This document shows positions 54,458-63,337 of a stretch of 64,000 bases of DNA, piece by piece (the stretch's first letter is position 1; each line of letters starts with the position of its first letter). Below the pieces are notes generated by a model, which was given only the letters and a program-made list of their open reading frames with translations, searched no databases and was not told where the DNA came from. Both the position numbers and the translations under genes were made by a program. The DNA lies in assembly GCF_014699005.1 (NCBI RefSeq), contig NZ_JACWZY010000021.1, forward strand, positions 1-64,000. Reading direction: 5' to 3'. The DNA is from Spirosoma profusum (GTDB lineage Bacteria; Bacteroidota; Bacteroidia; Cytophagales; Spirosomataceae).

Positions 54458-54484
54458 CAACTGTGCAGTCAATTTGCACAGTTG
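54458..54484. promoter_or_regulatory. Palindromic operator upstream of WYL gene
   Basis: CAACTGTGCA (54458-54467) and TGCACAGTTG (54475-54484) are perfect 10-bp arms around 7 nt. The right arm overlaps a possible Bacteroidota promoter: TTTG at 54473-54476, 18 nt, then TAAATATT. It lies between the WYL gene and the six-gene operon, so the WYL protein is the natural candidate to bind it. Confidence 0.55.
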
Positions 54485-54607
54485 AAAAAATTTATAAATA
54501 TTTTTTTCAACCCTCGTTTGTCAGCTAATCATATAAGGGTTTACTTAGCTAAATCGGATCATGCACTAAGTATTTTTTTTGTATTACTACCAGACAGCTT
54601 AGGTGGA

Positions 54608-55615
54608 ATGCCAACTAACAAAAACGCTCAAAATCGCTATATCATCATTGATAAATGTCTATGTCGGCGCAATCGCAACTGGACGTTCAACGATTTATTG
54701 AACGCCATCAACGAAGATTACAGCGAAACGACTGAGAATGGCGAGGGAATCTGTATACGGACGCTTAGGGATGACTTAAGAAATATGCGTTCATCGACGC
54801 ATTTTAATGCACCCATCAAATTTTCTAGGCAGAGAGGGTATCATTATACAGATCCTGAGTACTCTATTTTTAAAAGTACCCTTACCAGTGACGATCTATT
54901 ACTGCTTCATCAAAGTCTTTACACCCTTAAAGGGCTTCTAGGTTTCGGGTTAGCCGATGATTTATCTGAACTGATTCAGCGCCTGGAGCGGCATGTTCCC
55001 AATGACGTAACCTCGGCCACTCCTATTCTTCAGCTTGAAGTGGCACCAGACTACATCGGTACGACGTACTTAAAGCCTTTGTACATAGCAATTCGGGATA
55101 GAACACCTTTAGTGATCCATTACCAACCCTATAGAGCTACCCAAGCTAGTCAAATCGAAGTGCATCCGCAATTACTGAAACCCTATAATGGACGCTGGTA
55201 TTTGATTGCGCTTAACGAATCGAAAGGCCTACACCCCCAGAATTATGCGCTAGATCGTATTCAGCAATTGAGTGCTAGTCAGCTCAACTATCGATCTGCG
55301 GATTCTGATTTTGGTACTTATTTTGATTCGCTTATTGGGGTAACCATTCCTGAAAAAAGTAAAGGTGTAGAGACGATCCGATTGCATATAACCGCTGGTC
55401 GAGCCCCTTATGTGCTTACGAAGCCTTTGCATAAAAGTCAACGAATTATTACCGATACAGATGCTGGAATGGAACTAGAATTACGACTTGTAATCAATCA
55501 AGAGTTAGTAACCCTCCTACTCAGCTTCGGACCTGATTTACGCGTTATTAGCCCAGTGTCGCTACAAAATTCTGTGCAAAAACGGCTAAAAAATGCGCTA
55601 TTTAATTACAAATAG
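54608..55615 (+). CDS. WYL-domain transcriptional regulator
   Basis: A 335-aa regulator: an N-terminal winged helix (about residues 1-80; NWTFNDLLNAINEDY, TLRDDLRNMRS), a WYL domain (about 140-240; PLVIHYQPYRA, YNGRWYLIALNES, NYALDRIQQL) and a WCX C-terminal domain. The ATG at 54608 gives the family start; an upstream start at 54416 would read through the palindrome at 54458. CapW and BrxR are WYL repressors of CBASS and BREX; by analogy this protein probably represses the divergent Argonaute operon. Confidence 0.88.
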   Translation: MPTNKNAQNRYIIIDKCLCRRNRNWTFNDLLNAINEDYSETTENGEGICIRTLRDDLRNMRSSTHFNAPIKFSRQRGYHYTDPEYSIFKSTLTSDDLLLLHQSLYTLKGLLGFGLADDLSELIQRLERHVPNDVTSATPILQLEVAPDYIGTTYLKPLYIAIRDRTPLVIHYQPYRATQASQIEVHPQLLKPYNGRWYLIALNESKGLHPQNYALDRIQQLSASQLNYRSADSDFGTYFDSLIGVTIPEKSKGVETIRLHITAGRAPYVLTKPLHKSQRIITDTDAGMELELRLVINQELVTLLLSFGPDLRVISPVSLQNSVQKRLKNALFNYK

Positions 55616-55656
55616 CCAATAACGCCAAGCTTCCGCGAACTTTTGAACAATATCAA

Positions 55657-56655
55657 CTACAGTTGATCATCTTCCTCTTCATTTAGTTCTTTTCGAATTT
55701 CATCTGCTAATTGTTGCTCTGTTGGTAGATGGAGTTGATACTTACTAGCAAATAGCTGGGTATTGTTTTCTGGAAGTGTATACCGGACTACCGCGTCATT
55801 TTTATCTGCACACAGCAGAACACCAATTGTAGGATTTTCGTAAGGTTCCTTTATGCTGCGGTCATAGTAGTTAACATACATTTGTAGCTGACCCAAATCC
55901 TGATGAGTGATTTTATCCATTTTCAGGTCTAGTAGTACGAAGCATTGTAATAACCGATTGTAGAAGACCAAATCAATTTTAAATTCGTCGCTGTCAATGA
56001 TGATCCGCTTTTGCCGCGCGACAAAGGAGAAACCATTCCCTAGTTCCAACAGAAATTCCTGAATATGGGTGATGATGGCGCTTTCAATGTCATGTTCGTA
56101 ATAACTGGCTTGTGGTTTTAAGCCCAAAAATTCTAACACCATAGGATCCTTGATTACTTGATGAGGTTGAGTCGGCTTAGCTTGTGATTGGGCAATGGCT
56201 AAAACGCTTTCTTTATCCTGACTCATTAATAGCCGTTCATACAGTAAGCTATTGATCTGCCGTTCCAGTTGCCGCACCGTCCAGGCATTTTTATCCGTTT
56301 CGGCCATGTAGAACGCTCGCTTATTAGCGTCTTCCAGTCGTATCAGGATTTTATAATGCGTCCAGGTTAATTGTGAACTCAGTGAGTTCACAATTGGATA
56401 AGTAAGGTAAAACTGTCGACTTAACTGGAGATTTCGGCTGGAAAAGTTTTCACCATATTCAGCAACTAATTGACTAGAAAGGTTTTTAATCAGCCCTTTA
56501 CCATACGTGGCCCGGTCTTGCCCTTGCTGCTCATCCTCGACGATAACCCGGCCAATATGCCAGTACATTAGGGCTAATGCATGATTGATAGAGCGAGCTG
56601 CACTTTCTCTTGATTGATGAATAATCTGCCGAATATCAGAAACTAATTGATCCAT
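55657..56655 (-). CDS. DUF1016/YhcG-family PDDEXK nuclease
   Basis: A 332-aa protein: an N-terminal DUF1016 helical domain (INHALALMYWHIGRVIVEDEQQG, then WTHYKILIRLED) and a C-terminal PDDEXK nuclease domain (FKIDLVFYNRLLQCFVLLDLKMDKI carries the Asp and Asp-x-Lys motif). Relatives (YhcG, RhuM-associated) occur in defence islands and as stand-alone nucleases. It is convergent with the WYL gene, 41 nt apart, and closes the island. Confidence 0.9.
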   Translation of the reverse strand: MDQLVSDIRQIIHQSRESAARSINHALALMYWHIGRVIVEDEQQGQDRATYGKGLIKNLSSQLVAEYGENFSSRNLQLSRQFYLTYPIVNSLSSQLTWTHYKILIRLEDANKRAFYMAETDKNAWTVRQLERQINSLLYERLLMSQDKESVLAIAQSQAKPTQPHQVIKDPMVLEFLGLKPQASYYEHDIESAIITHIQEFLLELGNGFSFVARQKRIIIDSDEFKIDLVFYNRLLQCFVLLDLKMDKITHQDLGQLQMYVNYYDRSIKEPYENPTIGVLLCADKNDAVVRYTLPENNTQLFASKYQLHLPTEQQLADEIRKELNEEEDDQL

Positions 56656-57043
56656 TTAGCTGGAAAGCAAAGACGTCTTTTAAAGTAAAATGGGATCGTG
56701 ACAAATACGATTTCCCATCGGCGAAGTTACTCAATAAAGGATGAAGGATAGGTGATGAAATTACAGTATCAAGCTGCCCGGATGAAGGTCATACGTTCAC
56801 AAAAACCAAACCTTGGCTAAAAATGGTGAACATTAAATGCACGCAAAGAGGGCCGTTTCCAGACCCTTCCCTCCTACTCGATCACCGTTCAGAAAAACGT
56901 CCGAATAATTGACCTGTAAATTCTTTATTGGCTTCGCTACTTGGGTAACACTTTCTATTTTTTATAACGAAAGGGATATTCTATTCTGTTAGTCATAGCG
57001 CTTTATGAACCTTGTCTCCCACTCAATATGGCTTAATTATTCG

Positions 57044-57086
57044 GCAAACTGCTCAAAGTGACAACCTGTCACTTTGAGCAGTTTGC
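57044..57086. repeat. Palindrome with 20-bp arms, candidate parS 1
   Basis: GCAAACTGCTCAAAGTGACA, ACC, then the exact reverse complement. It shares the core CAAAGTGACA-N3-TGTCACTTTG with the next palindrome. The 56656-57156 gap otherwise has no gene. Confidence 0.65.
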
Positions 57087-57131
57087 TACTTTTATTCATT
57101 ACTTTAATGGCAAAAGTTACTCAATATTTTT

Positions 57132-57174
57132 CTTTTACAAGCAAAGTGACAAGGTGTCACTTTGCTTGTAAAAG
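57132..57174. repeat. Palindrome with 20-bp arms, candidate parS 2
   Basis: CTTTTACAAGCAAAGTGACA, AGG, then the exact reverse complement. It includes the TGA stop and last five codons of parB. The two palindromes differ in their flanks but share the 23-bp core, which argues for protein binding at the core rather than two unrelated terminators. Confidence 0.65.
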
Positions 57175-58008
57175 ACCTAGCAACTCATTAGTTTTCAGTA
57201 TAATTTGCTCGCATGTCTTTCTAGAGAGCGTTCCAGCAGCTAGTTCCCGGATCAAGCTTTCAATTTTCTTTATTCGCTCCTCACCTACTCGTTTATGACT
57301 TCTTCTAGCAGGCTCAAAAACCGCTTCAGCGACACCGCTTGACTCGGTCAATTCTGTTTTAGCCATCGCTTCGATGGACGATCTGGCCACCTTTTTTTTC
57401 CCTGATAAGATCTGCTGTTTCGCTTCAGGATTTAGTTTATTCAGACCAGCGGCAAAATCACCATCCCGTTTAATGGTCCGGCTACTTACGCCATATTCCT
57501 TTCCGAGTACTGCAGAAACATCAACTAATTCAGCTGTTGATGTTTTATTTCCTCCACGTATCGACTTTTGTTGCAGATACCTAAGGCCTCGCAGGTAAGC
57601 TATTTGTTCCGTGGAAAGATTACGCCTTCCCAACTGGAAGTCAATCATATAATCTTTGGCTTCCTCTAAATTGGTAAATCGAAGTAGGTTAATCCGGTAA
57701 TCTAACTTATGCTGTTGACTAATTCGATATCGATTGTGACCGTCAAGGAGAATATAAACAGGCCGATTCTCTTCATCAAGCTGGAGAACGCTTGAACTTG
57801 TCTCCCAAACGGTTAGCGGATCTTTTACTCCGTGTTTGAGAATATTTTGCTGCAGTTGATTATATTCTTCCTCCAGTAAGGGGGGGATTAAATCCCGAAG
57901 CTGGTCAAGAATCTGAATCTGGCTCTTGATATTTTCCTCGGTCGATAAAAGTGATGTTGGCAGCGAAGATGTTTTCTCGCGCATCGAGCTCATAAAGTCC
58001 TTTTTCAT
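57157..58008 (-). CDS. parB: ParB-like partition protein
   Basis: A 283-aa ParB: the N-terminal ParB/Srx domain has PVYILLDGHNRYRI (the CTP-binding/GxHR-like motif) and LTVWE; a central HTH region (VLGKEYGVSSRTIKRDGDFAAGL) binds the centromere; the C-terminus (EERIKKIESLIRELAAGTLSRKTCEQI) is the dimerisation helix region. It starts 1 nt after the parA stop. The two palindromes at its 3' end are the likely binding sites. Confidence 0.88.
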   Translation of the reverse strand: MKKDFMSSMREKTSSLPTSLLSTEENIKSQIQILDQLRDLIPPLLEEEYNQLQQNILKHGVKDPLTVWETSSSVLQLDEENRPVYILLDGHNRYRISQQHKLDYRINLLRFTNLEEAKDYMIDFQLGRRNLSTEQIAYLRGLRYLQQKSIRGGNKTSTAELVDVSAVLGKEYGVSSRTIKRDGDFAAGLNKLNPEAKQQILSGKKKVARSSIEAMAKTELTESSGVAEAVFEPARRSHKRVGEERIKKIESLIRELAAGTLSRKTCEQIILKTNELLGLLQAK

Positions 58009-58009
58009 A

Positions 58010-58954
58010 TCAAATCGTCATTATTTCAGTGGCCAGATGGTGATACTGCTGCCAAGAGACAGACTTGTTTGAATAGGTATATAAGTCTTCCTTGGCCACC
58101 TGGGATTGCTTAATGACGGTAGACACCTCAATGATGGACTGGTAGATGGGGAAGTTTCGGTAGGTATCCCGAATATGGCTCATCATACTTTTATGAATAC
58201 TCTGGTTTTTATGCACCATGGTAAACACAATTCCTTTCACTGATAAGGTCGGATTAATGTATTTTCGCACTTCCGCAATCCGGTTAAACAGGCTTTCCAC
58301 CCCGTGATAAGCACTTGCCTCGGGTTGAATAGGCACTACGCAGAAATTAGACGCTACCAGCGAACACGTTGTACAGATGCCCAGACTTGGCGGACAGTCT
58401 ATAAGAATATAATCAAACTTATCCCGTTCATCTTCCAGTTTCAAGGCAAGGCGGCGATCTGCTCCAATGGAGTTCGCTAGCTCCGATTCCCGATAAGCCA
58501 TTCGTATATCGGAAGGAGAAAGGAATAAATTACTGGAAATTTCAACCATTGGTAAGTCTGACCCCTCTAATAAAGCATCAATGACCTGTTCATCGGGGTC
58601 GTGAACGCCAAAGCATTGGGATAAATTGCCTTGTGAATCCATATCTACCAGCAGTACCCGGTTACCCAGCAAACTTAGGGCTTTTCCCACGTTAATGGTA
58701 GTTGTCGTTTTACCCACTCCTCCTTTATGATTGACAACTGAAATCACCTTGGCTTTATCAAACAAAGCATCCGAGTAGCCGTACCGACGCACGGCTTCAT
58801 CCAGCACCGGTAAGTGCTTAACCGGGATGTCTTTTTGATCCGACAGGGCCTTATGGAGCGTCTTTGAGGGAATACCCGCTTCCTTTTCGATCTGGGATAG
58901 ATTTAAGGCAGGTTTCGAACGCAGGAACCTAATAAGTTTTTCCTGGTTAATCAT
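58010..58954 (-). CDS. parA: ParA-like partition ATPase with N-terminal HTH
   Basis: A 314-aa ParA: residues ~1-60 form a helix-turn-helix (LNLSQIEKEAGIPSKTLHKALS), then the deviant Walker A KGGVGKTTTT (near residue 74), Walker A' LLVDMDSQGNLSQ and Walker B ILIDCPPSLG. An N-terminal DNA-binding domain is typical of plasmid type Ia ParA proteins, which also repress their own operon. Operon order parA-parB. Confidence 0.92.
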   Translation of the reverse strand: MINQEKLIRFLRSKPALNLSQIEKEAGIPSKTLHKALSDQKDIPVKHLPVLDEAVRRYGYSDALFDKAKVISVVNHKGGVGKTTTTINVGKALSLLGNRVLLVDMDSQGNLSQCFGVHDPDEQVIDALLEGSDLPMVEISSNLFLSPSDIRMAYRESELANSIGADRRLALKLEDERDKFDYILIDCPPSLGICTTCSLVASNFCVVPIQPEASAYHGVESLFNRIAEVRKYINPTLSVKGIVFTMVHKNQSIHKSMMSHIRDTYRNFPIYQSIIEVSTVIKQSQVAKEDLYTYSNKSVSWQQYHHLATEIMTI

Positions 58955-59163
58955 GGAAATAAGGATAAATTTTTATCTATTGTAAAAGTATAAAGAACTT
59001 TTTTTATCCAAAGTGGACGTCACGATTTTCTGATAAGATATTTAGTAATTCAATGGTTATATAAAATCATAGGCTAAGAACATGGTTAACTGCTTAGTAT
59101 TTAAACAGCATAAAGTTAGAATCTCTGATATAGATCTTGAATTCTAATCTAAAGACGAGTTAA

Positions 59164-59472
59164 TTAAATGTTTATTCTACTAATTTGATATCCCCTAATT
59201 ACTAACCTATAGTGCAGACTTAACTGATCCTTACGTTCAAGGAATTCATCATATTCGAGAGCAAACAGCTGCCAACGTAAAACGTACTTTTTTCTAAGCC
59301 TGTTAAGTTGAGCACTTATCTGAAATAGGTTTTTAACGATCAATGGATTCTGATTGAATGCCATTTTTACGCCAACTAATTCATCTTTTTGATTAATGAA
59401 GAATTCTTCGCCTATGTCATCAATTAGATAGATTACATAAGTAATATCCATTTCACTTCCGTTCCCATCCAT
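59164..59472 (-). CDS. Small hypothetical protein, paralogue of 63019-63330
   Basis: A 102-aa soluble protein of unknown family. It shares the pattern TYVIYLIDDIGEEFFINQKD with the gene at 63019-63330 (TYVINIEDGGGKEFYLASDG), plus KDELVGVKM versus DGKLVGLSS and the later LRKKY versus LRPKY. Together they bracket the GNAT-LytS-LytTR genes. An ATG at 59451 is an alternative start. Confidence 0.65.
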   Translation of the reverse strand: MDGNGSEMDITYVIYLIDDIGEEFFINQKDELVGVKMAFNQNPLIVKNLFQISAQLNRLRKKYVLRWQLFALEYDEFLERKDQLSLHYRLVIRGYQISRINI

Positions 59473-59595
59473 TCTTCGTATACTGTTGGTTTCTGTTGGA
59501 TAAAATTGTAATACGTCATGACTACATTAACAAGTAGTTGAGTTACCGAGTCAACGCCAAAAATCGGCTTAAAAAGTTACCGCTTTGGGGAGGGT

Positions 59596-59650
59596 TGTAC
59601 CAACGGGACAAAACTGTGTACCAACGGGACAAAACTGTGTACGAACAGGA
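59596..59650 (+). repeat. 21-bp tandem direct repeat, iteron/operator-like
   Basis: The unit beginning TGTACCAACGGGACAAAACT occurs exactly twice (59596-59616 and 59617-59637), followed by a partial third copy (TGTACGAACAGGA). A 21-bp period is two helical turns, so bound proteins would sit on one face of the helix. It lies 50-100 bp upstream of the GNAT start. Confidence 0.65.
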
Positions 59651-59701
59651 TTTACCTTTTTCGATTTTGAGCGTTATATACTAGGAGCTAACCTTACCAA
59701 A

Positions 59702-60775
59702 ATGAGTGAACCGAATACTTCCAGCCCACTAGGTGAAGCAACGATCCATCAGGATGGTGAGCTGACTTTATCAGTAAGCAGGAAAATTGCTCCAGAAGCT
59801 GTTGACCTGTTGAAACGTACCATTTATGGAACACGGGGGGTTCGTTATCAACATACCAACCAGGAGGCCAAAATCCAGGATTTGACCAGGCCCCTGTTTT
59901 TTCATTTAAGGAAGGCTGGCCAGCTGATTGGCACTTATTGTCTGGATGAACGAAGCCTGGAACTGGGATCGAGTCTGACCACTGGGTTTTACGGTCGTTA
60001 TTTAGCGGTGAATGAAGCGTACTCTGGCAACGGGTATGGTCGGCTGCTGAAGCAACAGGCTATTGCCTACGTTGAACAGAATACCCCCTCTCCATTTCTG
60101 TTTTATTCCTATATCGAAGGTAAAAACGAGCGTTCCATTGCGATTTCCCAGAAAGAAGGGTTTGAGTCAGTGGCCACCTTAAAAACCTATTTTTTTCGCC
60201 GGTATTCCCCTTTTAAGGATAAACGGTTTATTCAGGCGACCTCAGCGGATCTTCTTCAGATGCAACCTTTACTAAATCAGTTCTATGGTTCCTATGGCTT
60301 TAAAACATTCGCCCATATCGGGTATAAGGATCAGTATTTCGTTCTCAAGGAACAAGGCCAGATCGTGGCCGGCGTCCAGGCCAATCCGGTTTGTTGGCAA
60401 TTTCATCAGATGGCAGGCTGGCGGGGGTGGATTTTGATGAATCTGGTCCCGCTGTTTTCAGCATCCCGGCGCTTTTTTAACCCGGCACGTAATGAGTTTC
60501 TGGTTCTGGAGGGAATGTATTTTCAAAAAGGCCGCCCTGAACTGCTGCCCATCCTACTGGAGAGCGTACTGGCTCATCATAACCTTCATTCAGCAATGTG
60601 TGAGATCGACCAGCGAGATCCCCTGTTGCAGCAGCTGGTGGATCCATCGATGGGACTCTTAAGTGGACTCGAAAAGGATGTCAGTACGCATGTGTTAATC
60701 AAAGCGAAAGGCCTTTCCGATTCAGTACTTCAAATTAAAACGCCCGTTTATGTTTCCTGCTTTGATTATGCCTAA
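59702..60775 (+). CDS. Tandem GNAT-family acetyltransferase
   Basis: A 357-aa protein. The first half is a GNAT domain: the acetyl-CoA loop is in AYSGNGYGRLLKQQAIAYV, followed by NERSIAISQKEGFESV. The second half (YFVLKEQGQIVAGVQANPV...) looks like a second, diverged GNAT unit without a clear CoA loop. I chose the ATG at 59702 because the upstream extension only encodes the tandem repeat. It overlaps the kinase gene by 8 nt. Confidence 0.75.
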   Translation: MSEPNTSSPLGEATIHQDGELTLSVSRKIAPEAVDLLKRTIYGTRGVRYQHTNQEAKIQDLTRPLFFHLRKAGQLIGTYCLDERSLELGSSLTTGFYGRYLAVNEAYSGNGYGRLLKQQAIAYVEQNTPSPFLFYSYIEGKNERSIAISQKEGFESVATLKTYFFRRYSPFKDKRFIQATSADLLQMQPLLNQFYGSYGFKTFAHIGYKDQYFVLKEQGQIVAGVQANPVCWQFHQMAGWRGWILMNLVPLFSASRRFFNPARNEFLVLEGMYFQKGRPELLPILLESVLAHHNLHSAMCEIDQRDPLLQQLVDPSMGLLSGLEKDVSTHVLIKAKGLSDSVLQIKTPVYVSCFDYA

Positions 60776-62234
60776 ATCTACAGACCAGATGAGAAGCGAA
60801 GAGATTGGCCTACAGGCGTTACTGGAGAGTTCCCGACAGAAGCTTACCAAACCCTTCGCCCGCACGCAGCGGACGTTGCTGGTGATGCTTAATTGCAGCT
60901 ACATTTTGCTGACCCCCATCTACCTGATCATGGAAAAGCTGGCAAGTGGTCACTTTGTCCCCCACCCTATTCTAGGATACGTATATGCAGTTGTTGGACT
61001 GGCTAACCTGGCTTCCTTTCTTTACAACGGGTCAGTACTACTGGGAAAACAATCGATCCGCATTTTTGGAAAAAGACGATTGTTGACCAATGACAAACAG
61101 ATTGACATTCTGCTCCGCTGGGCTAGCGTTATCTCGATCATGATGATGAGCGTCTGCCATATGCTAGGGCTAGGCAATCCCAGTAGTGATGCCATCTTAA
61201 CGGATTTCGCTCTAGCTCATTCGCTCATTGTGCTATCAGCCATGCTACTGGGTCGGCAGGCCTCGTTCATCTGGTTTCTGCTTGTATTGAGCCTGCTCGT
61301 TTATGTGTCATTCGTTCAATATGGTTATACTCATCGCTTCAATTATTTAACGCCTACTGAATCGGCACGCTATGAGTCTGCGCTTGCACAGAGGAAACCC
61401 TGGGCTTTAGCCCGTCATCAGGAATTGAAAAATCATTCGCTCAACCCACCTGCCGTCTCCAGGTATTTCAACTCCTGGCTTGTCTTTATTGTGATTGCTT
61501 TTTTTACAGCTTACTTTTTTATGAGTATCACTCTGGACGTGTTCAATGTGATACCAACCGTGACCGAAGAAATTAAGGAGGCAATTAATACGTCCAAACG
61601 CCAGGAGTTGGCTCTGGAGCGGGAACGAAGCCAGGCTGAGGAACAGCGACTTCAGTTGCGGGAGCAAACGCTTCAGGCGGAGTTGAGAGCTCTTAAATCG
61701 CAGATCAATCCCCATTTTCTATACAACACCCTGAATTATTTCTACATTAAGAGCTCGGATACTTTACCCGACTTAGGGCAGGCGATTCTGAAACTTTCGG
61801 ATATCATGCGCTACAGTATGCAGGATGATTTGAACCTGGTTAATCTGGATGGTGAAATAACCTACATGAATCATTTTATTGCCCTTCACCAAGAACGTAA
61901 TAAAAACAAGCTTTTTATCGACTTTATCGTCAAGGGAATGACGGCCGAAAAAATGATTCCCCCCTTTGTTTTCATAAGCCTGGTCGAAAATGCCTTCAAG
62001 CATGGAAAGATGAATGAGGCTGATCATCCGCTGATCATTCGAATTGAGACGACTGACACCAGTATATGTTTTTATGCCAGTAATAAGAAAAATCAGAAGA
62101 ATCGGCCTGAATCCAATAACATTGGTTTGGCGAACCTGATCAGGCGACTGGATCTAACGTATGAGGGTCGTTATTCATTTAACGTCAATCAGGATGAGAA
62201 CCAGTACAGTTGTCAATTAATTATTCACACTTAA
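60768..62234 (+). CDS. LytS-type sensor histidine kinase
   Basis: A 488-aa membrane kinase: about five transmembrane segments in residues ~20-265, a coiled coil (LALERERSQAEEQRLQLREQ), then a His_kinase (PF06580) domain with QINPHFLYNTLNYFYIKS (phosphorylated His) and LVENAFKHGK (N-box). The ATG at 60768 overlaps the GNAT stop (ATGCCTAA); 60750 is an alternative. The LytTR regulator that follows is its partner. Confidence 0.9.
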   Translation: MPKSTDQMRSEEIGLQALLESSRQKLTKPFARTQRTLLVMLNCSYILLTPIYLIMEKLASGHFVPHPILGYVYAVVGLANLASFLYNGSVLLGKQSIRIFGKRRLLTNDKQIDILLRWASVISIMMMSVCHMLGLGNPSSDAILTDFALAHSLIVLSAMLLGRQASFIWFLLVLSLLVYVSFVQYGYTHRFNYLTPTESARYESALAQRKPWALARHQELKNHSLNPPAVSRYFNSWLVFIVIAFFTAYFFMSITLDVFNVIPTVTEEIKEAINTSKRQELALERERSQAEEQRLQLREQTLQAELRALKSQINPHFLYNTLNYFYIKSSDTLPDLGQAILKLSDIMRYSMQDDLNLVNLDGEITYMNHFIALHQERNKNKLFIDFIVKGMTAEKMIPPFVFISLVENAFKHGKMNEADHPLIIRIETTDTSICFYASNKKNQKNRPESNNIGLANLIRRLDLTYEGRYSFNVNQDENQYSCQLIIHT

Positions 62235-62253
62235 TAACGGATCCACCTCTTTT

Positions 62254-62982
62254 ATGGCTATCACCTGTATTGTCGTCGATGATGAGGAAATGGCAATCGA
62301 GCACCTGCTCAGCTATATTGACAAAGTGCCTTTTCTTAAGCTGGAAGCTTCATTCCTTGATCCCACGGAAGCGCTTACTTTTTTAGATGACCATCCCGTT
62401 GACCTGGTTTTACTGGACATTGAGATGCCCAATTTTGCGATTGATGGCATGGATTTCATCAAGATATCAGGCCACAAACACAACTACATTTTAACAACGG
62501 CTTATCCTAAATATGCCCTACCAAGCTACGATTACGATGTAGTTGATTTTCTCTGTAAGCCCTTTCCCTTTGATCGTTTTTTGAAGGCAGTTAACAAGGT
62601 CCGTTCCTTAAGTGAGTCGACTTCCGATGAGCCAGAATCGGATGACCATACCTATGTGCGGGTAGATGGTAAATTGCAACGTATTGACTTTACTGAAATA
62701 CTCTGGATCGAAAGTGAGCGAACGTACGTATCCATTTACACGCCGACGGATCGGATCAATTTACACCTTTCCTTAAGTGAACTGGAAGCTTTACTGCCCT
62801 CCAAGCTGTTTATTCGGGTGCATAAGTCCTACATCGTATCCAAGAAGCGGATTGATTTGATTGAAAAAGAGCAGCTGGGTATCAAGAAAGAAAGTCAAAC
62901 CAAGCTCATTCCAATTGGGGAGGCTTATCGAAAATCACTCATCAAGGCGATTTTCCCCAATAAAAAAAATAAACCCGCCTGA
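62254..62982 (+). CDS. LytTR-family response regulator
   Basis: A 242-aa regulator: receiver domain (VVDDEEMA pocket, phospho-acceptor in LVLLDIEMPN, Lys in FLCKPF) and C-terminal LytTR DNA-binding domain (DHTYVRVDGKLQRIDFTEILWIE, LFIRVHKSYIVSKKRID). It is 19 nt after the kinase and completes the two-component operon. LytTR proteins bind direct repeats with about two-turn spacing, so the 21-bp repeat at 59596 is a candidate target (inference). Confidence 0.93.
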   Translation: MAITCIVVDDEEMAIEHLLSYIDKVPFLKLEASFLDPTEALTFLDDHPVDLVLLDIEMPNFAIDGMDFIKISGHKHNYILTTAYPKYALPSYDYDVVDFLCKPFPFDRFLKAVNKVRSLSESTSDEPESDDHTYVRVDGKLQRIDFTEILWIESERTYVSIYTPTDRINLHLSLSELEALLPSKLFIRVHKSYIVSKKRIDLIEKEQLGIKKESQTKLIPIGEAYRKSLIKAIFPNKKNKPA

Positions 62983-63018
62983 TCAGGGAACGGGTTAACT
63001 AAATTGAATAATGGCTCA

Positions 63019-63330
63019 TCAGGACTGTGGCTGCTGAAGCAGTTGGCGACGGTTATCAAATTCAACGCGTTCCACAGCATAAATCCGGCAGACAGGTGGG
63101 TACTTGGGCCTCAACTGGTCCATTTTTTTCATGGCCAGCTTGATGGCTTTAAATTCCTGAGGCTCCTGCTTATCTGTCGACGACAAACCGACTAGTTTAC
63201 CATCACTTGCCAGGTAAAACTCCTTGCCTCCACCATCTTCAATATTGATCACATAAGTCATTAATTTGCTGGACGTCCGCTTTTCAGATCGATCCGTTGC
63301 AAAACTAATCAAAGTCGATTGGCTGATCAT
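63019..63330 (-). CDS. Small hypothetical protein, paralogue of 59164-59472
   Basis: A 103-aa protein with the pattern described for 59164-59472: TYVINIEDGGGKEFYLASDG, KLVGLSS, and LRPKYPPVCRIYAVERVEFD. An internal ATG at 63261 would start at the conserved part. It is 7 nt downstream of the next minus-strand gene, so the two share a transcript. Confidence 0.65.
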   Translation of the reverse strand: MISQSTLISFATDRSEKRTSSKLMTYVINIEDGGGKEFYLASDGKLVGLSSTDKQEPQEFKAIKLAMKKMDQLRPKYPPVCRIYAVERVEFDNRRQLLQQPQS

Positions 63331-63337
63331 GCAGGTT

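Noticed and set aside
57044..57174. The parB-adjacent palindromes as rho-independent terminators
   Set aside because: No U-tract follows either one on the parB strand, and the shared core with different flanks suits protein binding better. Terminator use cannot be fully excluded.
59596..59650. Tandem repeat as a CRISPR array
   Set aside because: Units are directly adjacent with no spacers, and no cas genes are in the window.
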